Assembly (NCBI GenBank): GCA_002742845.1
Contig: DLUH01000004.1
Location: forward strand, 41,356-105,355
Direction of reading: 5' to 3'
Length of the DNA: 64,000 nt
DNA from: Sulfurovum sp. UBA12169
Lineage (GTDB): Bacteria; Campylobacterota; Campylobacteria; Campylobacterales; Sulfurovaceae
A program made the position numbers and the translations under genes. Position 1 is the stretch's first letter. The number at the start of each line of letters is the position of its first letter. Below, one piece after another: positions 33,159 to 42,558 of the stretch. The notes beneath the pieces are model-generated. The model was not told the DNA's origin and searched no databases. It worked only from the letters and a program-made list of their open reading frames with translations.

Positions 33159-33783
33159 CAGATACAATTTCCCCCAGATCCATATAAATCTGACGATTTA
33201 CCAAATCTTTTACTTCATCTAGTCTATGCGTAACAAAAAGCATTACTTTCTCGTCACCGTTTTGCTTTAACAGACGATAAAAATTGTCTCTTGCTTTAGG
33301 ATCAAGATTGGCGGTTGGCTCATCGTAGATCATTACGCCGCTTCTCTTGGCTAAACTGATAGCAATGAGCAATTTTTGTTTCATACCCCCGCTAAGTTTA
33401 AAAAATGATTTATTTAAATTTCCTTGCAGATCTAATTCCATCTCTTTTGTATAGTAAAAAATATCTTCTCTTTTTACACCGGAACTTTTTTCTATATAGC
33501 CAAGCAGATCATCTAAATTAAGTGAAATAGGCGGCGGAAGCTGCGGAACAAAACTGATATCTTTTAGTACATCTATTCTATTTTTTATCGGGTCAAGTCC
33601 ATTTATGAGAACTTGTCCACTATTTGCGTGATAATACCCTAAAATAGACCTTATAAGTGTTGTTTTGCCAGCCCCGTTTGCTCCCATAAGCGCAATATGA
33701 TCATTTTTGTTGAAATCTACACTTACATTATTAAGCGAAATGGCTTTGCCGAATTTTTTAGTTAAATTTTTAATTTCTATCAT
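33145..33783 (-). CDS. nosF: ABC transporter ATPase NosF
   Basis: A 212-residue ATPase with Walker A GANGAGKTT, the signature segment KLSGGMKQK, Walker B GVMIYDEPTANLD and the switch His in VTHR. It powers NosDFY, needed for NosZ copper-centre assembly. Start overlaps nosH by 4 bp and the end overlaps the NosL lipoprotein gene. Confidence 0.92.
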   Translation of the reverse strand: MIEIKNLTKKFGKAISLNNVSVDFNKNDHIALMGANGAGKTTLIRSILGYYHANSGQVLINGLDPIKNRIDVLKDISFVPQLPPPISLNLDDLLGYIEKSSGVKREDIFYYTKEMELDLQGNLNKSFFKLSGGMKQKLLIAISLAKRSGVMIYDEPTANLDPKARDNFYRLLKQNGDEKVMLFVTHRLDEVKDLVNRQIYMDLGEIVSDEKI

Positions 33784-34688
33784 ACTAAGGACTTTAATCT
33801 AAAATCGAATTTCAAAGCGTCAACATGACAAACATCTACGCATCTTCCGCAAAGTGTACAGTCAGCACCTGTTATATATTCAGTTTTTATATTATTTTCT
33901 TTTCTTTGCTCGTCATATTTTGCTTTTGTAATCTCAAGTACATGATTTTCAAAGCACACATCATGGCACACCATGCAATGATCACAATTATCATTCCATT
34001 CGATTCTCAAAGCACTTATAGGTCCTATAAGTCCGTACGTTGTACCAATCGGGCAAAGATATTTACACCATGCACGTCTGGCAAAAAATATCTCTATGAT
34101 TAAAACGGCAACCACCCATGCAAGTGCAACACTCCAACCATAGGCTACCGCTCTACTCATAATACCAACAACGTTAATCGTTTCAAACACCAAGTACCCG
34201 CTTGTAAATGACAATATTAAAAATGTTGCCCAAAACAGATATCTTACTCTATGATCGAACTCTCTACTTTTAATAATTTTTTTACGAACTAATGTATTAT
34301 GAATTTTTTCGCCTATCTCACTCAGTATTCCATAAGGGCAAACCCATGCACAATACGTCCTGCCCCCGATAATAAGATAAACCAATAGTATTGTTACCGC
34401 GCCTATGATCATATTGACATGCAAATGATGTTCGGCCAAATAAACTTCCATCGTAGTAAATAGATCAATCAGGTGAAAACCTAAAAATCTTGATGCATTC
34501 AATGTACCTTCAAGCATTTGAATATCAACTGCGAAAGATAAAAAGAACAAAAGATGGATAGAAATGACCGCTATCCATCTTTTTGCACGATAGCTAAGCT
34601 TTTTTTTCTTAGTGCTGCTATCGACATCAAAAAAAGTTGACCAAAAAGATGTTTTGGCAATGGTAGCTCTTTCTTCATACTTATTCAT
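33780..34688 (-). CDS. nosH: NapH-like membrane ferredoxin NosH
   Basis: A 302-residue homologue of NapH in the clade II nos cluster, thought with NosG to pass menaquinol electrons toward NosC1/C2 and NosZ. About five membrane helices, two CxxxCP motifs (WVCPYG and YLCPIG), and two [4Fe-4S] motifs (CDHCMVCHDVC, CTLCGRCVDVC) at the C-terminus. Starts 12 bp after nosC2. Confidence 0.92.
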   Translation of the reverse strand: MNKYEERATIAKTSFWSTFFDVDSSTKKKKLSYRAKRWIAVISIHLLFFLSFAVDIQMLEGTLNASRFLGFHLIDLFTTMEVYLAEHHLHVNMIIGAVTILLVYLIIGGRTYCAWVCPYGILSEIGEKIHNTLVRKKIIKSREFDHRVRYLFWATFLILSFTSGYLVFETINVVGIMSRAVAYGWSVALAWVVAVLIIEIFFARRAWCKYLCPIGTTYGLIGPISALRIEWNDNCDHCMVCHDVCFENHVLEITKAKYDEQRKENNIKTEYITGADCTLCGRCVDVCHVDALKFDFRLKSLV

Positions 34689-34700
34689 AAGATATCCCTT

Positions 34701-35183
34701 TTATTGTTGGTTTCTTTGTGCTTCAGCACGTGCCGGAAACTCACCAATCTCATCAGCAAATTCTTTTAAATCTTCTTCGGTTAAGCTTAACAAGAGCCCT
34801 TTCATAACAGTATTTTCTTTTCTTCCGCTCTTAAATTCGATTAATGCATTATAGATCTCTTCGCTTGTTTGCCCTATAAGTTTTGGACCTACGGTACCTT
34901 CACCATTTACTCCGTGGCATGATGCACATTTGCTTTTATAATTATCGCTTACTTTAAATGCATTGATATTGCCTGCTTTTTCTTTGAGAGATCTAAGCTC
35001 TTCCTGCTCGATATCTCTGTCGTCTTTGCCTTCAGGGGTTGCAGATGCGCTTTGCTGAGAATCCTGAAATGCTCCAAATCCCTTTGATGCTTCTCCTCCA
35101 TGATACGCTCTTCCGTTACTTGCAACATACGCCATGCTTGCAAATATTACTACCGCTAAAACTCCAACAATTGCATTTTTCAT
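34701..35183 (-). CDS. nosC2: Monohaem cytochrome c NosC2
   Basis: A 160-residue class I cytochrome: N-terminal membrane anchor or signal (about 5-20), acidic linker, haem motif CASCHGVNGEG at about residue 87, and sixth-ligand Met in NTVMKGLLLSL. It probably shuttles electrons from NosGH to NosZ. Start codon shares one base with the nosC1 stop. Confidence 0.88.
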   Translation of the reverse strand: MKNAIVGVLAVVIFASMAYVASNGRAYHGGEASKGFGAFQDSQQSASATPEGKDDRDIEQEELRSLKEKAGNINAFKVSDNYKSKCASCHGVNGEGTVGPKLIGQTSEEIYNALIEFKSGRKENTVMKGLLLSLTEEDLKEFADEIGEFPARAEAQRNQQ

Positions 35184-35749
35184 TATTTACCCTCTCTCAT
35201 TTCTTTAATTTTTGTATTGAACATAGCAATTTCGTCTGCTATATTTTTTAATTGTTCGTCACTCATTAGTTTTACCAAATCAGTCATAAGCGGATTTACT
35301 TTTGTTCCGTTTTTGTAGTCTATAATTCTTTGAAATATAAATTCACCGTCTCTGGAAAGAAGAGACGGACCAATAATTCCGTTAGCATAATCATCATGAC
35401 AAGGTGAACATTTTACGATAAAATCTTTACTGAGTTTGCTTGCCATCATCCGAATCTCTACAGCTTCATATGGGCTTCTTAGATGGCTATACGCATCAAC
35501 TTTTGTACGCGCCTCTTCCTCTTTTACAGCTTCTTTTTTTTCTTTGTTATAGTCATAATAGTACGCATCACTATCGTTTTTATCCAGTGCTTTTTTCTCA
35601 ATTTTAATCTCATGCGCATTTTTATTTTCTACTATTTCAATTTTGGATGCACTTTGTGTCGTATCTACAGTTGCTTTTTGCTCTTCTTTGGGCTTATCAG
35701 AACACCCTAAAATAAAAAAAGGAACTGCTGCTAATATAATTTTTTTCAT
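35183..35749 (-). CDS. nosC1: Monohaem cytochrome c lipoprotein NosC1
   Basis: A 188-residue lipoprotein cytochrome: lipobox FILGC (Cys16), a long highly charged Lys/Glu/Asp linker, haem motif CSPCHDDYANG at about residue 115, and Met ligand in NPLMTDLVKL. It is a paired cytochrome with NosC2, as in Wolinella-type nos clusters. Starts within the end of nosG (4-bp overlap). Confidence 0.88.
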   Translation of the reverse strand: MKKIILAAVPFFILGCSDKPKEEQKATVDTTQSASKIEIVENKNAHEIKIEKKALDKNDSDAYYYDYNKEKKEAVKEEEARTKVDAYSHLRSPYEAVEIRMMASKLSKDFIVKCSPCHDDYANGIIGPSLLSRDGEFIFQRIIDYKNGTKVNPLMTDLVKLMSDEQLKNIADEIAMFNTKIKEMREGK

Positions 35750-36498
35750 GACTTTTTACCTTTTACATAATAATCTTCGTAACTTAGTCTCGGTTTTATG
35801 ACGATAGCTCCCGAATTTGCAGCAGGACATAATTCAGCGCAAGCGCCGCACCCTATACACCCATCATAAAATTCTGGCCTCTTGCCGCCCTTACTGTCCG
35901 GTACCATAGCGATGGCGCTAATCGGATTTGGAATAGGGCACATATCTGCGCAAATCGTACACTGTTTACCCTCAAATTCATCCAGTTTTTTTACATTTTC
36001 CAATTCGAGTTCAGTAACATTTCTCTGATCATTTAAAAAATCATGTATGCGCTGACTATGGCCTTTAGGTACCGGGGTGTTCGTTATCGCAATACAGCGT
36101 TGCGGAAATTCTAAGACCGCAATACCCATTTTAATATCTTCAGGTTTTTCGCAGCTATGATCCAACGCTCCGCTAGGACAAGCTAAAACACATGGCACGG
36201 CGCTGCATGCATAACACCCTCTCTCTCTGGCATCAATATAGGGGGTTCCTACACCATGGCCTTTTCCGAAATCAGCTAATTTTATAGAGTGGTACGGGCA
36301 TACCTGCAAACATTGGCCGCATTTTATGCACAATGCCAAAAAATCATCTTCTTCGACTGCACCCGGCGGTCTGAGTCTAGTTTCTTCGCCCAACAGATAG
36401 GGGCTTAAGGCTACTCCGCCCGCCAAAGCTAGACCAAAAGCACCGAGTGTCGAGTATTTGATAAAATCTCTTCGTTGTGTTTTTACTGTTTTTGCCAT
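35746..36498 (-). CDS. nosG: NapG-like ferredoxin NosG
   Basis: A 250-residue periplasmic Fe-S protein with a twin-arginine signal (QRRDFIKYS) and four [4Fe-4S] motifs: CIKCGQCLQVCP, CYACSAVPCVLACP, CTICADMCPIP and CIGCGACAELCP. With NosH it forms the proposed menaquinol-oxidising module of clade II N2O respiration. It lies 10 bp after nosD. Confidence 0.92.
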   Translation of the reverse strand: MAKTVKTQRRDFIKYSTLGAFGLALAGGVALSPYLLGEETRLRPPGAVEEDDFLALCIKCGQCLQVCPYHSIKLADFGKGHGVGTPYIDARERGCYACSAVPCVLACPSGALDHSCEKPEDIKMGIAVLEFPQRCIAITNTPVPKGHSQRIHDFLNDQRNVTELELENVKKLDEFEGKQCTICADMCPIPNPISAIAMVPDSKGGKRPEFYDGCIGCGACAELCPAANSGAIVIKPRLSYEDYYVKGKKS

Positions 36499-36508
36499 CT
36501 ATAAGTCC

Positions 36509-37723
36509 TTAACTTTTTACTTTAATTATTGGCTTTAAATCTTCCATTAAAAAAATCGGCTCTGAAAACGGAGCTAATTTCGCTAGAAAATTTAGCAGCG
36601 ATATTACCGGCGAACCATAGAAAAATTTAACATCAGGATTGTACATCCAAAGTTTATCGGCATATTGATATACTTTATGCGGGGTATCGCCGTACCCATC
36701 TTTATTTTTATCAAAACCTTCATAATTATCCCAAAAATTGCCTTCAAAGGTATTACTGTAGGTTCGTGTACCGGTCGAATCATTTATGACATCTTCTATA
36801 TTACCCAAAAAAATATTATCTTTTATAATATTATTTTCAGATACGGAATGAAAATGCATTGCTTCTGAATTATACAAGATCTTGTTACGGTTAATAAAAT
36901 TATTTGTATCGGGCTGAAACGGGGATCTATCAATATAAAAACCTCTTGCACAATAAAGAACCGTGTTGTCTTCTACGGTAAAATTGCTTATTTCTTTAAA
37001 TCCTATACCCATACCTGTGGCACCCAAAGAGCTTCTCACCACATTTCCTGTCGCAATAGCATCTTGAGAATACATAAAAAATATACCGACTGAATTAAAA
37101 TTATAGGTATTGTTTTTTACATAATTTTTGCCTGCATACATAAAGTGCAGCGAATATCTGCCATACTCTCCATAATTTTCTTCGATGGTATTTCCGTGAG
37201 AATACCATACTACCATATCTCTTGATCGTATAAGCGAATTTTTTTTGATCAGGTTGTCATTGCTATACCAAAGCCTTATTCCATCGCCTCTAAGCCCAAT
37301 ATCTACATCTTTTGAATAAATAGTATTGTTTTGTATAATGGAATTATTTGTCATTTGCATATCAATTCCAAACAGACAATCATCAATGACAACATCACTA
37401 ATCTCGCATTGATCAGCACCATTGATTGCTATGGCGCCGTCTTGCTGATGATGTAAAAAACCGCTATTTATAATTTTTACATTTTTGATAGTAACAAATG
37501 AACTATTGATGCGAACTACCGTTCCATTATTGTCACCATCTAGTATTACTCCATCTTCTTTACCTATAATAGACAAAGGCTTGTCTATTATGATATTTCC
37601 TTTATATACGCCTGCAGGTAATTTAATGACTGAACCTTCAGGGGCATTATTGATAGCCTCCTGCAAAACATTTGCAAAAGACATTATCATAAGCAGATGG
37701 AAAATAAAAATGCTTCTTAACAT
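36509..37723 (-). CDS. nosD: Copper-assembly beta-helix protein NosD
   Basis: A 404-residue periplasmic protein: signal (about 1-17), then CASH/parallel beta-helix repeats rich in N-x-I-x-x-N motifs (SIIQNNTIYS, NLIKKNSLIRS, NTIEENYGEYG, NYVKNNTYNF) and the conserved NosD end with NFWDNYEGFDKNKDGYGDTPHKVYQYADKLW. NosD works with NosFY to assemble the NosZ copper centres. It starts 3 bp after the nosB stop. Confidence 0.93.
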   Translation of the reverse strand: MLRSIFIFHLLMIMSFANVLQEAINNAPEGSVIKLPAGVYKGNIIIDKPLSIIGKEDGVILDGDNNGTVVRINSSFVTIKNVKIINSGFLHHQQDGAIAINGADQCEISDVVIDDCLFGIDMQMTNNSIIQNNTIYSKDVDIGLRGDGIRLWYSNDNLIKKNSLIRSRDMVVWYSHGNTIEENYGEYGRYSLHFMYAGKNYVKNNTYNFNSVGIFFMYSQDAIATGNVVRSSLGATGMGIGFKEISNFTVEDNTVLYCARGFYIDRSPFQPDTNNFINRNKILYNSEAMHFHSVSENNIIKDNIFLGNIEDVINDSTGTRTYSNTFEGNFWDNYEGFDKNKDGYGDTPHKVYQYADKLWMYNPDVKFFYGSPVISLLNFLAKLAPFSEPIFLMEDLKPIIKVKS

Positions 37724-37726
37724 TTC

Positions 37727-38509
37727 TTAGACTTTCATCTCTTTCAAGGCTTTTTGTTTAGCAAAATAAGCCAGCAAACTCACAACGCTGATCGCTACAA
37801 GAATATAAAAGCCTATAGTTGGATAAGAATGTGTTGTAAACTGTGCGATTTTACCGTCACCAAAAACTGTCGGCATAAAAGGTTTTATCTTGAACATACC
37901 CCAGTCATGAAGATTGTGTCCAAAATGATAAAGCCAATACGAATAATCAGCTATAAATACGATAGGCAACACTGCCGGAATCAGCATAATATAACTAAAG
38001 ATTTTCACGTTATATGCCATAAAAAAGATAACTCCAAGAGAAAGAAGCAAGAGTGCATACGAACCAATTTCTCTTTCTATGATGCCGCCAGTCCACATCG
38101 GGTCCATACCGACATAGTGGTTGATCGTATTCATTTCATGCACTTCTCCGCTGTATCCGTCAAAGTGAAAATAGACAGGGATGCCTTCTGGAAATGCATC
38201 TTTTGGATAGTTTGGCGCCTCAAGAGAAACAGCCCACAATGGTGTAGACGCAGGTCCAATTTCTGAAGATGTCTTAATCATCTGCTCTAGATTGTTGTGT
38301 GCCTCTTTTGGCGTCGTTACACTTTTATATCTTCCTTCATTGTAAAGATTCCATACGCTTTTAGCAATCGGTGCAACCTCTTCGCCTTTGCCTTTATCTA
38401 TCTTATTGAGCGTACCATGAAAGGCGACCATTGGAAACGTAAAGGCGACTGTCAGCAGCACCAGCGCAATTCCTGCAAATATTCTTGCTTTTAGCAAACT
38501 TTTATTCAT
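37727..38509 (-). CDS. nosB: Clade II nos membrane protein NosB
   Basis: A 260-residue inner-membrane protein with about four hydrophobic segments and a large extracytoplasmic domain after the first one (about residues 35-140). It follows nosZ, the place of nosB in clade II (Wolinella-like) clusters, where it is needed for N2O respiration by an unknown mechanism. His-rich segments (YWLYHFGHNLHDWG) lie between the last helices and could hold metal or haem. Identification is by position and topology. Confidence 0.8.
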   Translation of the reverse strand: MNKSLLKARIFAGIALVLLTVAFTFPMVAFHGTLNKIDKGKGEEVAPIAKSVWNLYNEGRYKSVTTPKEAHNNLEQMIKTSSEIGPASTPLWAVSLEAPNYPKDAFPEGIPVYFHFDGYSGEVHEMNTINHYVGMDPMWTGGIIEREIGSYALLLLSLGVIFFMAYNVKIFSYIMLIPAVLPIVFIADYSYWLYHFGHNLHDWGMFKIKPFMPTVFGDGKIAQFTTHSYPTIGFYILVAISVVSLLAYFAKQKALKEMKV

Positions 38510-38590
38510 TTTTATTCCTTATGTGTTAAAGTCTTGGGTATAATCCAACGTTATTTTTATTATAACTAAAACTTTATTTAATTTAAATTG

Positions 38591-38628
38591 AAAAAAAAAA
38601 GACAAGAAGAGCAACGCTCTCCTTGTCT
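38591..38628 (-). terminator. Strong intrinsic terminator/attenuator between nosZ and nosB
   Basis: On the minus strand a 13-bp stem (38628-38616 with 38612-38600, one G-U pair) with a 3-base loop is followed by a run of at least nine T. It begins 18 bp after the nosZ stop. Read-through would set downstream nosBDG... expression below that of nosZ. Confidence 0.88.
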
Positions 38629-38645
38629 GATATTATACCGTAAGA

Positions 38646-41237
38646 TTAGAAAAGATTAGCGTTTTCTTCTACCCATTTGAGGTATTCAACGATATTTTTT
38701 GCGTCTTCCGGACTCATGTTTTGGTTAGGCATTCTTAGATTAAAGTAATCAATCATAGATTTTACATAAGGTTCAGCAAAGTGTTTTTCCGGGTTTAGAA
38801 TAAAGCTCGCAACCCATTTTGCACCGTCTTCATGTCTTTGTAGAACACCTGTTAAGTCAGGACCTGAACTTACTTTACCGATAACGTGACATCCGTTACA
38901 TCCGCCTTCAGCAAATGCTTTTTCTCCAGCAACTGTTTCGGCTGACTGCTTAGTTGCAATAAGTCTTACAAGTGCATCTTTTGCACGGATACCAACGTCA
39001 GCTGTTTTAACCATATATTGCCAGATCATGTTTTCAAACAAGATGGCTTTTTCCATGTCGCCGGCTGCTACAGCTTCATCAGATTTTTTCTTCTCTTCTG
39101 CAATTTTACCATACTGATCAAGTGCATCCACAACAAGGTTTTTAACTACTTCATGTTTATCGTAATTATTCTCTTTCAAGAATTTCACAACACTTTGGAT
39201 AACTGCATCAGTTGCAGCATTTACAGATACTGTTTTGTCATACTCGGCTTTCAACTGCTCAGGTGACATTGTTTGCATTTTAAGTTTTTGCGCACTTACA
39301 TATTTTTTATTCGGGTCTTTAACCATCAAATAACCCATCATTTCTAAGTGAAGCGCGGAACAGAACTCTGTACAGTAATAAGGGAATACACCTTCTATAT
39401 CAGCTGTAAACTTAACACTAGCGGTTTTACCCGGCTCAAGTGATGCGTGAACATTGAAATGGTCTACAGTAAATCCGTGAGTCTCATCTTGCGCTCTTTC
39501 AAGGTTTGTCAAGTAAATAGTTACTTCATCGCCTTTGTTAACAGTGATTCTCTCAGGATTGATGTGAGATCTAACAAGTGTTGCGTATACTTTTACTTTG
39601 TTGCCGTCTCTTTCAATTCTTTCTTGACCTGCAAGTGTTTTACCCTCATGGATTTCACCTGTTCTAGCGTTTGTACCCATCTCATATCTTACATGCGGAT
39701 GAAGTCTTTTAGCTTGTATCGCAACAGCATTGTGCGGTTCACCTAGTGGAATCGGCATATCTACCAAAAGATCCATTGTTTTCCCGCTGATATCGATCAA
39801 CTGGTGGTTTTGCGGATGTAACGGACCAACGTTTTGGAATCTATCAATCGCAAGTTTGTTAAGCGAAACGATATATTTACCTTGAGGCGTTACAGTCTCA
39901 CTTTCCATACCCATAAGGTGACCTACGTTATAGTGTACGTTTTCTTTGTCAAGTACTTTTAGCTCTTTATAGTTCCATTTTACGATTTGGCTATCCACAT
40001 ATAGTGATGTATAAATCTCACCGTCTACATTTGAATACTGGTTATGTAATGGCCCCAAGCCCAACTCTACTTGTCCGTGAAGTGATTTTTTCATATCAAG
40101 GATCGGTATACCATAAGGATCTTTACCTGCATACTCTTTATTTTTGATCAATTTTTGAATTTTTTCAAAATCATAAACAGAAGTATGTGTATCAAGCTTA
40201 CCGCACACTACGATGTATTTCCCATCAGGAGACACATCAACACCGTGTGGTGATTTTGGCTCTGGAATCAAGAATAATGCATCATTGGCAACTGCTACTT
40301 CCATTGGAATTACTTTATGGTCGTTGATAATTTTTACATTTTTAGGATCTTTTGCCAGTTCAGCCAATTTCTGCCAATTGTACACATGTAAAAAGTCGGT
40401 GTCATTTCTACTACATCCTGCTTCAAACGGTGGCAAACCAACCTCTATACCCCCTGTATACATCTCAGAGTTAAATGAGTTTGTGAAACCCCATCCAAAA
40501 GACATATTTTTACCTGCGTCAGACAAATCCTGCATATAAGGCGGAAGCTCTAGTGTGAAAGATTCTTTCTCTTGGATTCTTCCGATTTTAGGATCAAATT
40601 TCCATAGTGTTACACCACCACGGTAAGTCTCTTTATACTCTTCAATCGGATGGTAATCATTATCAAACGGTGCCGCATATTGGCATGCTTCCAAGATATA
40701 CTCAGAGTTAGGCGTAAAGAAAGATCCACCATGTTCAGATTTAAGTACCGGGTTTACAACGATTTGTTTTGTCTCAAAGTCTGCAAGATCGATTACGGCT
40801 ACTCTTGGGTTTGCTTTATCATTGATAACAAGCCATTTCCCATCGTATTCACCATTTGTTTCTGAAAGACCCGGATGGTGAGTATCACCCCAATTGATTT
40901 CTCTTCCTCTGATATTTCCTTGTCTTAAGACTTTCTTTGACTCTTCGTCAAATCCATATCCTTGCCAAGGCTCCGGCGTAAATACACCAATATACTTCAA
41001 TAGTCTCATTGACGGAACACCGTAAACCATCATCTGTCCACTTTGGCCACCTGAACTGAATGCAACGAACTCATCCCTTCCACCTGATGGATTGTAAGTT
41101 TTGGCTGCTCTTACGACATCTTGCTCTGTTAAGCCTCTGTCTTTCATAACTTTCTCAAGCTCAGCACTAGCATATGACATACTAGAAGCCATACCCAGCC
41201 CGAGAGTTACACCTATAAGTTTTTTTGTTAAACTCAT
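38646..41237 (-). CDS. nosZ: Nitrous oxide reductase NosZ, clade II with C-terminal cytochrome c domain
   Basis: Periplasmic enzyme that reduces N2O to N2. An 863-residue precursor with a Sec signal (1-24, no twin arginine), the seven-bladed propeller with CuZ-site histidines (DTHHPGLSET near residue 117, plus later HGV, HNQ, GHLMG, EPHNA segments), a cupredoxin domain with the CuA motif YCTEFCSALHLEMMG near 620, and an extra C-terminal class I cytochrome domain with CNGCH at 780-784 and Met ligand near LRMPNQNMS. This is the Wolinella-type layout. AGGAGGT lies 6 bp before the ATG. It has its own promoter and terminator. Confidence 0.97.
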   Translation of the reverse strand: MSLTKKLIGVTLGLGMASSMSYASAELEKVMKDRGLTEQDVVRAAKTYNPSGGRDEFVAFSSGGQSGQMMVYGVPSMRLLKYIGVFTPEPWQGYGFDEESKKVLRQGNIRGREINWGDTHHPGLSETNGEYDGKWLVINDKANPRVAVIDLADFETKQIVVNPVLKSEHGGSFFTPNSEYILEACQYAAPFDNDYHPIEEYKETYRGGVTLWKFDPKIGRIQEKESFTLELPPYMQDLSDAGKNMSFGWGFTNSFNSEMYTGGIEVGLPPFEAGCSRNDTDFLHVYNWQKLAELAKDPKNVKIINDHKVIPMEVAVANDALFLIPEPKSPHGVDVSPDGKYIVVCGKLDTHTSVYDFEKIQKLIKNKEYAGKDPYGIPILDMKKSLHGQVELGLGPLHNQYSNVDGEIYTSLYVDSQIVKWNYKELKVLDKENVHYNVGHLMGMESETVTPQGKYIVSLNKLAIDRFQNVGPLHPQNHQLIDISGKTMDLLVDMPIPLGEPHNAVAIQAKRLHPHVRYEMGTNARTGEIHEGKTLAGQERIERDGNKVKVYATLVRSHINPERITVNKGDEVTIYLTNLERAQDETHGFTVDHFNVHASLEPGKTASVKFTADIEGVFPYYCTEFCSALHLEMMGYLMVKDPNKKYVSAQKLKMQTMSPEQLKAEYDKTVSVNAATDAVIQSVVKFLKENNYDKHEVVKNLVVDALDQYGKIAEEKKKSDEAVAAGDMEKAILFENMIWQYMVKTADVGIRAKDALVRLIATKQSAETVAGEKAFAEGGCNGCHVIGKVSSGPDLTGVLQRHEDGAKWVASFILNPEKHFAEPYVKSMIDYFNLRMPNQNMSPEDAKNIVEYLKWVEENANLF

Positions 41238-41262
41238 CTTTTTACCTCCTTTAATTTTCTTA

Positions 41263-41291
41263 ATGTTAACACAAAATTAACACATTGTCAA
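41263..41291 (-). promoter_or_regulatory. Promoter of nosZ with GTTAA-N7-TTAAC element
   Basis: On the minus strand TTGACA (41291-41286), 17-bp spacer, TAACAT (41268-41263), 26 bp before the start codon. A 5-7-5 inverted repeat GTTAA-N7-TTAAC (41265-41281) overlaps the -10 and spacer and is a candidate operator. Confidence 0.65.
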
Positions 41292-41313
41292 GAGAAAATG
41301 ATAAATTAAACAA

Positions 41314-41345
41314 ATAAGTTCAAAAAGTTTAACTTATGAACTTAT
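41314..41345 (-). terminator. AT-rich hairpin between the accessory operon and nosZ
   Basis: Arms ATAAGTTCA/TGAACTTAT (41314-41322, 41337-41345) followed on the minus strand by TTTGTTT. It touches the stop codon of the upstream gene. The stem is weak in GC, so termination may be partial. Confidence 0.5.
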
Positions 41346-42052
41346 CAATGGCAATTTAAGATAGATGCTTCGGGATTGAAGATAAAATCGTAACCGCGAT
41401 AAAGCGTATATAAACCAAAAACAATGACCGCGATAGAAGCGAGCCGCAACATAACACGTCTTATGGATGTGTTTTTAAAAATGCCGACGAAAAAAGAGAG
41501 AGAGAACATGGCAGGTATTGTGGAGATTCCGAATATAAACATCACCACCGCACCCCAAAAAGCACTGGCGGTGCTTGCGGCCGTTATTGCAAAGAAATAA
41601 ACAAATCCGCAGGGAAGCAATCCGTTTAGCAATCCCAGAAGATAGAAGCTAAAAAGGGACTTTGCTCCTAAAAGTTTCGCGAATCGATCCTGATACCACC
41701 TGCTTTTGGAGACTGAGCATTCAATCAAAGACAAAAATTTGATTTTTCCGACCAATGAAAGTCCGGTCAGCACCATAGCGCTTCCTGCAACAAGCAGTAG
41801 AATTCCATTGGTAGCATTCGAAAACGTAGCAACCCCCCCAGCAAACCCAAAAACAGCCCCTAAAACAGTATAGGTAGTAACGCGTCCAAAAGAGTACAGA
41901 AGATGAGATAATGCCTGGATTTTTCTAGGCGTATGACTGTCTATTTTTGTACTGGCATAGGCAATGGCTATACCTCCGCACATCCCTATACAATGGCCAA
42001 AACTTCCTAAAAAAGCAATAGTAATAATCGATAATATAGATGCGATATCCAT
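41345..42052 (-). CDS. DsbD_2/TauE-SafE-like membrane protein (possible copper or thiol transfer)
   Basis: A 235-residue membrane protein with six helices. Two cysteine motifs lie in helices: GHCIGMCGG near the start and GLLPCGFVY in the middle. This is the cytochrome c biogenesis transmembrane (DsbD_2) group often found with copper oxidase assembly genes. ATG 42052 shares its A with the upstream NosL stop (TGATG); TTG 42055 would add one residue. It may carry reducing power or copper across the membrane for NosL/NosZ; this is inference. Confidence 0.8.
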   Translation of the reverse strand: MDIASILSIITIAFLGSFGHCIGMCGGIAIAYASTKIDSHTPRKIQALSHLLYSFGRVTTYTVLGAVFGFAGGVATFSNATNGILLLVAGSAMVLTGLSLVGKIKFLSLIECSVSKSRWYQDRFAKLLGAKSLFSFYLLGLLNGLLPCGFVYFFAITAASTASAFWGAVVMFIFGISTIPAMFSLSFFVGIFKNTSIRRVMLRLASIAVIVFGLYTLYRGYDFIFNPEASILNCH

Positions 42053-42558
42053 CAATATCCCAATGCTTTTTTTCTAAGCTTTGGATTTTGCAGGGTTTCT
42101 CCGCGAAGCACACGCAAATTCATCTCTTCATAAGTTATGTAATCACCGTTTTTGTTTTTGTACGCACCAAATCCGTAACTCATTGGGGTTATCTCATTGG
42201 TTGAATACCAGGCTGCTTTGCCGTCTATCCATTCATTGGTGTCTTTGGTGTAAACCCATATAACCACTTCATTTTTAAATGATTTGTCTTTCAGATAGTT
42301 TGCCATTCCTCCGATATCGTGAAAAAATCTTGTTTTTCCATCATTGGTTATGATTTGAGATGCAAACTCCAAAGATTCCACTACCATGCCGCAATCACTG
42401 TCTTGATATTTGCCCAAAATGATTTCAAGAGGCTTTTTTTCCATATTGCCCTCTTTTACAGTAACCATCTTCTCTGATGTGACCATAGAGGTAAAAACTG
42501 TGGCAATGATGCCTACTATTATCGCAACCACAAGGGCCGGTATTAAAAATTTTTTCAT
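42052..42558 (-). CDS. Membrane-anchored NosL-family protein
   Basis: A 168-residue protein with an N-terminal membrane anchor (about 5-25) and a NosL domain: SDCGMVVESLEFASQI (C56, G, M58; the first Cys of CxxCGM is replaced), RFFHDIGGMANYL, WVYTKDTNEWIDGKAAWY and the TPMSYGFGAYKNK block. It probably binds Cu(I) with a reduced ligand set. Overlaps the neighbours on both sides by 1-4 bp, so it is in the accessory operon. Confidence 0.87.
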   Translation of the reverse strand: MKKFLIPALVVAIIVGIIATVFTSMVTSEKMVTVKEGNMEKKPLEIILGKYQDSDCGMVVESLEFASQIITNDGKTRFFHDIGGMANYLKDKSFKNEVVIWVYTKDTNEWIDGKAAWYSTNEITPMSYGFGAYKNKNGDYITYEEMNLRVLRGETLQNPKLRKKALGY

